A stretch of DNA of 8,991 bases from Planctomycetaceae bacterium (lineage in GTDB: Bacteria; Planctomycetota; Planctomycetia; Pirellulales; UBA1268): positions 1-8,991 of the forward strand of contig SXWC01000099.1 of assembly GCA_005789975.1 (NCBI GenBank). Direction: 5' to 3'. The position numbers and the translations under genes were made by a program. Below, piece after piece: positions 1 to 5,937 of this stretch. The notes below the pieces were generated by a model, which worked only from the letters and a program-made list of their open reading frames with translations, was not told the origin of the DNA and ran no database searches. Every line of letters begins with the position of its first letter. Within the stretch, counting starts at the first letter, position 1.

Positions 1-719
1 AAGCCGGCGCCGATGCCCTGGATGGTGTGCCTTCCCGGCTTGATCGGCTGACCGGAGAGCTTCTGCGAGATCACCGGGCTGTTGACCGGCTCGACGGCGA
101 TCACCTTCACGCCGGGGTTCTTGCTCTTGAGCGCCTCGCCCACGCCGGTGATCGTGCCGCCGGTGCCCACGCCACAGACGACGATGTCGACCTGCCCCTC
201 GGTGTCCTGCCAGATCTCCTCGGCCGTGGTCCGCCGATGCACCTCCGGGTTGGCCGGGTTTTTGAACTGCTGGGGCATGAAGAACTGCTGGCTCGATCGG
301 GTGATCTCCTCGGCATGCCGCACGGCGCCGGGCATCCCCTCGGCCGCCGGCGTGAGCACGAGCTCGGCACCGAGCGCCTTCAGCATCCGCCGCCGCTCGA
401 GGCTCATGCTCTCGGGCATGGTCACGCGGAGCTTGTAGCCACGGGCCGCACACACATAGGCCAGGCCGATCCCCGTATTGCCGCTGGTGGGCTCGATGAT
501 CACCGTCTCGGAGCCGATCAGCCCGTCCCGCTCCGCCGCGTCGATCATCGCGCAGGCAATGCGGTCCTTCACGCTCCACAACGGGTTCATGTTTTCGATC
601 TTGCCGGCGACGGTGGCGACGCAGCCTTCGGTGACCCGCCTGAGGAGCACAAGCGGCGTGCGGCCGATGCACTGCGTGATGTCGCCGCGGATGCCCGCCG
701 GCAGCTTCGATGTCACCAT
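1..719 (-). CDS. cysK: Cysteine synthase (O-acetylserine sulfhydrylase), C-terminus cut by window edge
   Basis: This PLP enzyme makes L-cysteine from O-acetylserine and sulfide in the cytoplasm, the last step of sulfate assimilation. The minus strand reads open from an ATG at 719 to the window edge, giving 239 codons of a family usually near 310 residues; the last ~70 residues are outside. Fold-type II landmarks appear in order. The N-terminal segment QCIGRTPLV is at about residues 16-24. The PLP-lysine motif [10 protein letters not shown] follows, with the Schiff-base lysine at about K51. The substrate-binding loop TSGNTG is at 78-83, and the phosphate-binding glycine loop GVGTGGT is at 183-189. 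The visible part ends in [10 protein letters not shown], a typical CysK segment. A weak GAGG lies 10 bases upstream of the ATG. Cystathionine beta-synthase is a related alternative, but nothing seen favours it, and the CysM paralogue cannot be fully excluded. The motif match is strong. Confidence 0.93.
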   Translation of the reverse strand, partial: MVTSKLPAGIRGDITQCIGRTPLVLLRRVTEGCVATVAGKIENMNPLWSVKDRIACAMIDAAERDGLIGSETVIIEPTSGNTGIGLAYVCAARGYKLRVTMPESMSLERRRMLKALGAELVLTPAAEGMPGAVRHAEEITRSSQQFFMPQQFKNPANPEVHRRTTAEEIWQDTEGQVDIVVCGVGTGGTITGVGEALKSKNPGVKVIAVEPVNSPVISQKLSGQPIKPGRHTIQGIGAG

Positions 720-800
720 ATGCCCAGGTCCTCGGATAACCGGTTGATCGTGGACGGAGAACGCCCTCCGGCCCCTGCCGGCACAACCCGCCCACCTCCC

Positions 801-829
801 ATTATCGGCACGATCGTCGCGAAACTGAA
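801..829 (-). promoter_or_regulatory. Candidate sigma-70-like promoter for cysK
   Basis: On the minus strand GATAAT (complement of 801-806) matches five of six bases of TATAAT, and a TG lies four bases upstream of it. Seventeen bases further upstream is TTCAGT (complement of 824-829), a poor match to TTGACA. It sits about 82 bases before the cysK ATG, in the 163-base gap between the DUF1080 stop and cysK. The -10 match is suggestive and the -35 is weak, so this is tentative. The rest of the gap (720-882) holds only a weak 5-bp hairpin at 768-781 and no small gene that I can support. Confidence 0.25.
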
Positions 830-882
830 ATCAGCACGACTCCCGCGGCCCGCCCCCCTTGGTCGCGGTTCGGCCCGACTGC

Positions 883-1551
883 CTACGGCAACCGCTTCAC
901 CTTGATGCTGCGGTAGTGAACCTCGCTGCCTGGATCGTGGGCCTGCAGGGCAAACGTGCCCTGCGAGAGCTTTCGCGTGCCCGTCACGCCATCCGGTTCG
1001 ACAAACTCGTAAAGCACCCGTCCATCCACGGCCACGCCGACGGTCTTGCCGTTGACGAGCACCTCGAGCGTGAACCACGCGTTGTCCTTGGCGGGTGGCG
1101 TGAAGTTCTTGACGACGTTGTAGAGGCTGCCGGTCCGCACCGGATCCTGCTGCGAGTTGTTCACCTGCACCTCGTAGCCCTGGGCGGGCCAGCCGTCGGG
1201 CTGGAAGGCCGTGTGAATGAAGAGGCCGGAGTTGGCGACCGGCTTCGTCATCACCTCCGCCTTGAGGTGGAAGTTCTTGAAGGACTCGGGCTTGGCTTCA
1301 TCGCCCCCCACGTAGAACAAATGACTCCGGGGACCGTGACAGACGATCGCGCCGTCCACCACCGACCAGCTTGCGGTATTCTCATTGGCTCTCCAGCCGG
1401 CGAGGCTTTTGCCGTCGAAGAGCGGCACGAAGCCCTCGTCGCCGTCGGCGGCCGAAACCGCCGGGACGACGTCGGCGACCACGAGCAGCGCGCCACACAC
1501 GGCCGCCCGCGCCACCATTCGAACCAGGAACGACCGACGCTCGTAGTGCAT
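883..1551 (-). CDS. Exported DUF1080 / 3-keto-disaccharide hydrolase-like protein
   Basis: This 222-residue protein belongs to the DUF1080 family (Pfam 3-keto-disaccharide hydrolase, PF06439), a LamG-like beta-sandwich abundant in Planctomycetota. Some members hydrolyse 3-keto-glucosides; the reaction of this copy is not known. An export signal comes first: MHYERRSFLVR, a hydrophobic stretch at about residues 12-30, and a likely cleavage after AVSA near residue 34. The paired arginines before SFL resemble a Tat signal. The family opening FVPLFDGKSLAGW follows, then SWSVVDGAIVCHG, NSGLFIHT and GYEVQVNN, and the closing strand IKVKRLP. The length suits a single-domain member. I chose the ATG at 1551 over one 48 bases upstream because AAGGGGG lies eight bases before it and the signal peptide starts cleanly there. 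The protein probably acts in the periplasm or at the cell surface. The gene is divergent from the exporter and upstream of cysK. Confidence 0.88.
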   Translation of the reverse strand: MHYERRSFLVRMVARAAVCGALLVVADVVPAVSAADGDEGFVPLFDGKSLAGWRANENTASWSVVDGAIVCHGPRSHLFYVGGDEAKPESFKNFHLKAEVMTKPVANSGLFIHTAFQPDGWPAQGYEVQVNNSQQDPVRTGSLYNVVKNFTPPAKDNAWFTLEVLVNGKTVGVAVDGRVLYEFVEPDGVTGTRKLSQGTFALQAHDPGSEVHYRSIKVKRLP

Positions 1552-4516
1552 GGACGAATCCCCCTTGCCAGATTCCACGAAGGATACCGCGATCTCCACG
1601 ACCGCCGCCTGTCGAGAGCATACGGGGCCGGCGGCTGACCCGCCATCACCTCCGGGGCCAACCCGGCAGGCCCCGGACGCCGTCCGCCGCCGCCTCGACG
1701 CTGCCGGACTGAATCACCGCCCGGTCCTGCTCTCGATCGACACCGACGTCGCCCTCGGCGGTGAACCGTGCCGGGAATGGCTCGTGGTCACCTCCGACCA
1801 TCTCACGGTCACGGACGGCGCCGACTCGCTCCGGTCACTCGACTGGCGGGGCGTCGAGCGGATCCGCACGACCTCCGGCGTGGGCGGTGGCTCGCTGCAG
1901 GTCCGTACCGGTGGCGTGTGGATCGACCTGGTCCGCTATTCAAACACGCTGGCCAACCGCTTCCATAAAGTCTCCCGCGTGCTGGAGAAGTCACGGGAGA
2001 GCCTGGCCGCGGGGCTGCCATGTGAACTCGAGGCGATCGACGGTCCGCTCGATCCTCCACGCTGTGCATCATGCGGCCTGAGGCTTCAGGCGGCCGACGA
2101 CGCCTGTCCGCGGTGCATGCAGAAAGGTCAGATCCTCCGCCGGGTCGGCACGCTCCTGGCCCCCTACGCCCGCGGTTCGATGCTCCTCTGTCTGCTGACG
2201 TTCATCGGCGTGGTGGCCGAACTCGTGCCCCCCAAGCTTCAGCAGTACATGGTTGACGACATTCTCTCGGCACAGGTGGCCACGCAGCCGGGAGCCACGC
2301 CCGCCGCCGCGCTTCCCGACTTCAAGACGGCCCTGCTCGTGGTCGTGCTGGCGCTCGCCTTCTCCCGGGTGCTGCTCGCCGTCGTCGGGGTGATCAAGGG
2401 CCGGCTGACGTCGGCGATCGGCACCGGGATCACGGCCACGCTTCGCGACGAGATGGTCCGGAAGCTCCAGAGCCTGTCGGTGGCCTATTACGACCGTCAT
2501 CAGGTCGGCTCGATGATCAGCCGGGTGGCCCACGACAGCGAGGTGCTGCATGGGCTCATGCACCAGATCACCGGCGGTTTTCTGCTCCAGATCGTGCAGC
2601 TCGTGGCGGTCGGCGGGATGCTCGTCTGGATCAACCCCAAGCTCGCGGCCTACACGCTGATCCCGGTGCCGCTGGTCATCCTGGGCTCGTGGATCTTCTG
2701 GCGGCATGTCTACCCGCGGCACTACCGGCTCTGGGACGCCGCCAGCAAGCAGATGACCACGCTCTCCGGCATGCTCTCCGGCATCCGGGTCGTGAAGGCG
2801 TTCGCCCAGGAGGGGCGTGAGTTCGACCGCTTCCACGCCGCCAGCGACCACCTCCGTCGCTGGCGGCAGTGGGTCGAACACACCAACACCACCTACGCCG
2901 CGTCGATGCAGATCGTCTTCAGCCTCGGCGGCCTGATCGTCTGGTACGTCGGCGGCCGCGACGTGATCGGCGGCAGCATGACACTCGGTCAACTGATCGC
3001 CTTCCTGGCCTACCTGGCGATGTTCTACGCCCCGCTTGGCGCGCTCTCCAACTTCACGACATGGCTCACCAGCTTTCTCTCCGGCAGCAAGCGGGTGCTC
3101 GAGCTCCTCGACACGCCCGCGCTGATCGACGAGCCGACGGCCGCGGAGCCGTGGACCGACGCCCGGGGCGAGATTCGCTTCGAGAACGTGACGTTCGGCT
3201 ACGATCCCAACCAGCCGGTGCTGCATGACGTCTCCTTCACGGTGGCGGCCGGCGAGATGGTGGGCATCGTCGGCCGATCGGGCTCGGGAAAAACCACGCT
3301 CGTCAGCCTGCTCGCCCGGTTCCACGACGTGCAGGAGGGCCGGATCACGGTCGATGGCCACGACATCCGCCGGCTCTCCACCCACGACCTCCGTGAGAAA
3401 CTCGGCGTCGTGTTTCAGGACTCGTTCCTGTTCCGCGGCACGATCTGGAAAAACCTCTCCTTCGGGCGACCGCAGGCGACGATCGAGCAGGGACTCGCCA
3501 CCGCCAAGGCCGCCGGGGCCCATGATTTTCTCTGTCGGCAGCCACTGGCCTACGAGACGCTGCTCGGCGAGCACGGCGCGGGACTTTCCGGCGGCGAGAA
3601 GCAGCGGCTCTCGATCGCCCGCACGCTCCTCTACGACCCGCGGATCCTCGTGCTCGACGAGGCCACGAGCAACATCGACGCCGAGGCCGAGAAGGCGATC
3701 CAGGAGGCGCTCGCCGTTCTCGTCCGCGGTCGCACCACGATCGCGATCGCCCATCGGCTTTCGACGCTCCGCAACGCCGACCGGATCCTCGCTTTCGACC
3801 GTGGCCGGCTGGCCGAGCAGGGCACGCACGCCGAGCTCCTCGCGGCAGACGGCATCTACGCCCGGCTCGTGCGGATCCAGACCCGGGTCACGAAGCAGCC
3901 GACCGTCGATTCGCTCCTCGTCGAGGACGAGGAAACCGGGGTCGGGATCACGGTCCCGGTCGACGGGGGCACCCCGCCGGAGGAGGACGCCGGCGACAAG
4001 GCCGGCGCCGCCGGGATCAACTGGCTCGATCCCGCGGTGCATCGGTTCGCCGTCGGTGACCAGCAGCGGATCGAGATGCGTGACGACGGCGGCCGCCACT
4101 CGGCGGGCATCTTCATCCTCCGCACCTTCCCGGCGGCCCATCCGGAGGCCTACCTCTCCGTGCGCGGCTGGGACGATGCCGGCGACGAAATCGAGCTTGG
4201 CATGATTCGGTCGCTCGCGTCGTGGCCGCCGGAGGATCGTGACGTCGTGCGGACGGCGCTGGCACGGCGGTCACTGATCCGTGAGATCCGCCGTATCCAT
4301 GACGTCAGGCTGGTCCATGGCTATCTCGATTTCGACGTCGAGACCGCGGCGGGACGCGGGGGCTTCACGGCCCGTTGGACGCAGAGCCAGGCCTTCGACT
4401 ACGGCGCGGGGGGCAAGATGCTCATCGACACCGAGGAAAACCGCTGGGTGATTCCCGCCGTGGATGTGCTGCCCGACACCGACCGGGAGCGGCTGCTGCA
4501 CTACGTCTATTGGTAG
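1550..4516 (+). CDS. ABC exporter (fused permease and ATPase) with N-terminal zinc ribbon and C-terminal DUF1854 domain
   Basis: This is a 988-residue inner-membrane half-transporter of the MsbA/multidrug exporter type, expected to work as a dimer; its substrate is unknown. A proline- and threonine-rich leader (1-43) comes first, then a beta-rich PH-like segment (about 45-155, with WLVVTSDHLTV and LVRYSNTLA). A zinc ribbon follows, with two CxxC pairs at C172/C175 and C186/C189. Six membrane helices lie at about 208-228, 260-284, 342-362, 365-385, 450-470 and 479-500. The ATPase has Walker A GRSGSGKTT (575-583), Q-loop Q623, signature LSGGEKQR (679-686), Walker B ILVLDEATS with D703 and E704, and switch histidine H735. 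All catalytic residues are present, so it should be active. Residues from about 835 to the end match DUF1854 (PF08909), known at the C-terminus of some ABC transporters. The ATG has no ribosome binding site and overlaps the divergent start, so the true start could be a TTG at 1565 or lie further downstream; no other in-frame ATG occurs before residue 190. Confidence 0.93.
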   Translation: MDESPLPDSTKDTAISTTAACREHTGPAADPPSPPGPTRQAPDAVRRRLDAAGLNHRPVLLSIDTDVALGGEPCREWLVVTSDHLTVTDGADSLRSLDWRGVERIRTTSGVGGGSLQVRTGGVWIDLVRYSNTLANRFHKVSRVLEKSRESLAAGLPCELEAIDGPLDPPRCASCGLRLQAADDACPRCMQKGQILRRVGTLLAPYARGSMLLCLLTFIGVVAELVPPKLQQYMVDDILSAQVATQPGATPAAALPDFKTALLVVVLALAFSRVLLAVVGVIKGRLTSAIGTGITATLRDEMVRKLQSLSVAYYDRHQVGSMISRVAHDSEVLHGLMHQITGGFLLQIVQLVAVGGMLVWINPKLAAYTLIPVPLVILGSWIFWRHVYPRHYRLWDAASKQMTTLSGMLSGIRVVKAFAQEGREFDRFHAASDHLRRWRQWVEHTNTTYAASMQIVFSLGGLIVWYVGGRDVIGGSMTLGQLIAFLAYLAMFYAPLGALSNFTTWLTSFLSGSKRVLELLDTPALIDEPTAAEPWTDARGEIRFENVTFGYDPNQPVLHDVSFTVAAGEMVGIVGRSGSGKTTLVSLLARFHDVQEGRITVDGHDIRRLSTHDLREKLGVVFQDSFLFRGTIWKNLSFGRPQATIEQGLATAKAAGAHDFLCRQPLAYETLLGEHGAGLSGGEKQRLSIARTLLYDPRILVLDEATSNIDAEAEKAIQEALAVLVRGRTTIAIAHRLSTLRNADRILAFDRGRLAEQGTHAELLAADGIYARLVRIQTRVTKQPTVDSLLVEDEETGVGITVPVDGGTPPEEDAGDKAGAAGINWLDPAVHRFAVGDQQRIEMRDDGGRHSAGIFILRTFPAAHPEAYLSVRGWDDAGDEIELGMIRSLASWPPEDRDVVRTALARRSLIREIRRIHDVRLVHGYLDFDVETAAGRGGFTARWTQSQAFDYGAGGKMLIDTEENRWVIPAVDVLPDTDRERLLHYVYW
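1561..1567 (-). promoter_or_regulatory. Ribosome binding site fixing the DUF1080 start
   Basis: On the minus strand AAGGGGG lies eight bases upstream of the ATG at 1551. This supports that start over the in-frame ATG at 1599. The site lies inside codons 4-6 of the divergent exporter gene as called on the plus strand. Confidence 0.6.
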
Positions 4517-4573
4517 GCCGATCGGGCGGCGGACGGGTGGGAATCTGACGATTGCGGGGTTTTCGTCGGTTTG

Positions 4574-4602
4574 TTGCAGCCCGTTCCACGAGCGACTACA
4601 AG
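4574..4602 (+). promoter_or_regulatory. Weak candidate promoter for the DUF937 gene
   Basis: TTGCAG (4574-4579) and TACAAG (4597-4602) are separated by 17 bases, about 126 bases before the DUF937 ATG. They match the sigma-70 hexamers at three and four of six positions. This is the best pair I found in the 212-base gap 4517-4728 between the exporter and the DUF937 gene. The rest of the gap holds no gene I can support and no clear terminator for the exporter, so read-through is possible. Confidence 0.2.
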
Positions 4603-4717
4603 AACTGTCTGTCGATGCCCTCGGCTCTCCCGTCCGGGACGAGCCGACTTGGATACATCTCCCACCCGGGGAATGTAACCATGACTCACCCACTTCCCGT
4701 TCCTCAGCTTCCCTTCT

Positions 4718-4721
4718 GGAG
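4718..4721 (+). promoter_or_regulatory. Ribosome binding site of the DUF937 gene
   Basis: GGAG lies seven bases before the ATG at 4729, which fixes that start. The spacing is ideal, in contrast to the exporter just upstream, whose called start has no such site. Confidence 0.6.
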
Positions 4722-4728
4722 ATGACTC

Positions 4729-5859
4729 ATGAATATCGCTGATCTGATTACAAGCCAGTTGACACCCGATGTCCTCGGCAAGCTCGGCGGCCTCATCGGG
4801 GCCAACGAGTCGCAGACCAAGACTGCCACCAGCGCGGCTGTGCCCGCACTCCTGAACGTGTTTGCCAAGATGGCCGGCACCAACAGCGGCGCCGACCAGC
4901 TCTCGAAGGCGATGGGCGGCCTCGACCTCGGCATGCTCGGCAACCTCGCCGGTCTCCTCGGCGGCAACCAGGCCTCGAATGTCGGGAGCCTCGGCGGCAA
5001 CCTGCTCACCTCGCTGCTCGGCGGAGGCAACAACCTGTCGAGCCTCGTCGGCACGATCGCGCAGTTCGCCGGCATGCAGCCCGGGATCATGAAGACGCTC
5101 CTGACCTACCTCGCCCCGATGGTGCTCGGCATGGTCGCGAAGCAGTTCACCGGCAAGCCCGACGCCGCCGGCGTCGCGCGGCTGTTCTCGGAGCAGTCGG
5201 GCAACATCCGCAACGCGCTGCCGAAGGGCCTGTCGCTCGGCGACTTCGGCTCCGTCAGCGGTCGTCCCAGCGAGCCGGCCCGCCAGGGCGGCCACGCGCA
5301 CGAGCCGCAGCCGGCCGGCCTTCCCGGGTGGCTCCTGCCGCTGCTCGCGCTCGGTGCCCTCGGCCTCGGCTGGTACCTCTGGAATCAGAACAAGGCCAAC
5401 AAGGAGGAGGTCGCCGTGATCGAGACCGAGCGGAAGGTCGGCCCGGTGACCGTCCGCGAGGAGGAGACCATCGCGACCGATGGGAAGGACGTCATCGACA
5501 CCGTCGTCGACACCCTCTCGATCGATCCGAAGTTTCTCGAAGCGGTTCGGATCGGCAAGAACGCGACCGAGCTCTTCGGCGGCCTGGGCAGCGTGCTCAA
5601 GGGGGTGACCAACGAGGAGACGGCCAAGCTGGCCCTCCCGGAACTCGAGAAGCTCGCCCCGATGCTCACCTCGCTCGAGGATGAGGCCGGCAAGCTTCCC
5701 GAAGAGGAAAAGCCCGCGTTCGCCGAGTTCATCGGCAAGAACGTCGGCCTCCTGTCGAAGGTGATCGACACCGTGATGGCGATCCCGGGCGTCAAGGATC
5801 TCCTCGGCCCGGTCGTGGGCCCGATGGTCGAGACGCTGACGAAGATGGCCAAGAAGTAG
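4729..5859 (+). CDS. DUF937 domain membrane protein with uncharacterised helical C-terminal domain
   Basis: This 376-residue protein has no known function. Residues 1 to about 175 match the DUF937 family (PF06078, YidB-like). They are helical and rich in glycine, leucine and asparagine, with repeated LGG and LLGG turns, the segment YLAPMVLGMVAKQF, and the typical ending NIRNALPKGLSLGDF. A short proline- and histidine-containing linker leads to one membrane helix at about residues 200-219 (starting PGWLLPLLALG). A charged stretch with many glutamates follows (about 222-250), and then a helical, amphipathic domain (about 255-376) that I do not recognise. It contains VIDTV twice. In some other bacteria DUF937 plus a membrane helix precedes an OmpA-like peptidoglycan-binding domain; no OmpA motif is visible here. 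There is no cleavable signal peptide, so the helix is probably a membrane anchor, with unclear topology. The start is supported by GGAG seven bases upstream. A strong hairpin follows the stop. Confidence 0.85.
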   Translation: MNIADLITSQLTPDVLGKLGGLIGANESQTKTATSAAVPALLNVFAKMAGTNSGADQLSKAMGGLDLGMLGNLAGLLGGNQASNVGSLGGNLLTSLLGGGNNLSSLVGTIAQFAGMQPGIMKTLLTYLAPMVLGMVAKQFTGKPDAAGVARLFSEQSGNIRNALPKGLSLGDFGSVSGRPSEPARQGGHAHEPQPAGLPGWLLPLLALGALGLGWYLWNQNKANKEEVAVIETERKVGPVTVREEETIATDGKDVIDTVVDTLSIDPKFLEAVRIGKNATELFGGLGSVLKGVTNEETAKLALPELEKLAPMLTSLEDEAGKLPEEEKPAFAEFIGKNVGLLSKVIDTVMAIPGVKDLLGPVVGPMVETLTKMAKK

Positions 5860-5892
5860 TCGGGAGTCCTCGTCGCCTGACACGATCGAACA

Positions 5893-5925
5893 CCGGCCCG
5901 GATCGGCTCCGCCGATCCGGGCCGG
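5893..5925. terminator. Bidirectional terminator-like hairpin between convergent genes
   Basis: A perfect inverted repeat has 15-base arms (left arm CCGGCCCGGATCGGC) around a three-base TCC loop. It lies 33 bases after the DUF937 stop on the plus strand and 12 bases after the U32 stop on the minus strand. It is the only strong hairpin I see in the 78-base convergent gap. The following T-runs are weak on both sides (CTCGTTT on plus, TGTTCG on minus), so its efficiency as an intrinsic terminator is an inference from stem strength and placement. Confidence 0.7.
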
Positions 5926-5937
5926 CTCGTTTGCACG

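Noticed and set aside
574..576. Tryptophan in the cysteine synthase PLP motif (NPLWSVKDR, where many homologues have small residues)
   Set aside because: The lysine and flanking SVKDR are intact, and I believe bulky residues occur here in related lineages. I could not show that this is unusual.
768..781. A small hairpin (CCGGC, four-base loop, GCCGG) between DUF1080 and cysK
   Set aside because: It has five base pairs and no T-run. Such hairpins are common by chance at this GC content, so it was not called a terminator or riboswitch.
27..905. A 292-codon open frame on the plus strand opposite cysK and the gap beside it
   Set aside because: The minus strand carries all cysteine synthase motifs here. 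The plus-strand product is His/Arg/Pro-rich with no family resemblance.
859..1638. A 259-codon open frame on the plus strand opposite the DUF1080 gene
   Set aside because: It is a shadow of the DUF1080 coding frame, which has a signal peptide, a ribosome binding site and family motifs.
2069..4141. A 690-codon open frame on the minus strand opposite the exporter
   Set aside because: It lies fully antisense to a gene with every ABC motif intact. Its translation is charged, low in hydrophobics and matches no family I know, as expected from a GC-rich shadow frame.
4900..5060. Possible tandem DNA repeat in the glycine/leucine-rich part of the DUF937 gene
   Set aside because: The similarity is at the level of amino-acid composition (LGG, GGN turns). 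No repeat unit of constant length is visible in the DNA.
4507..5883. A 458-codon open frame on the minus strand opposite the DUF937 gene
   Set aside because: It is antisense to a gene with a good ribosome binding site and family match. The translation is Arg/Glu/Leu-rich without recognisable motifs.
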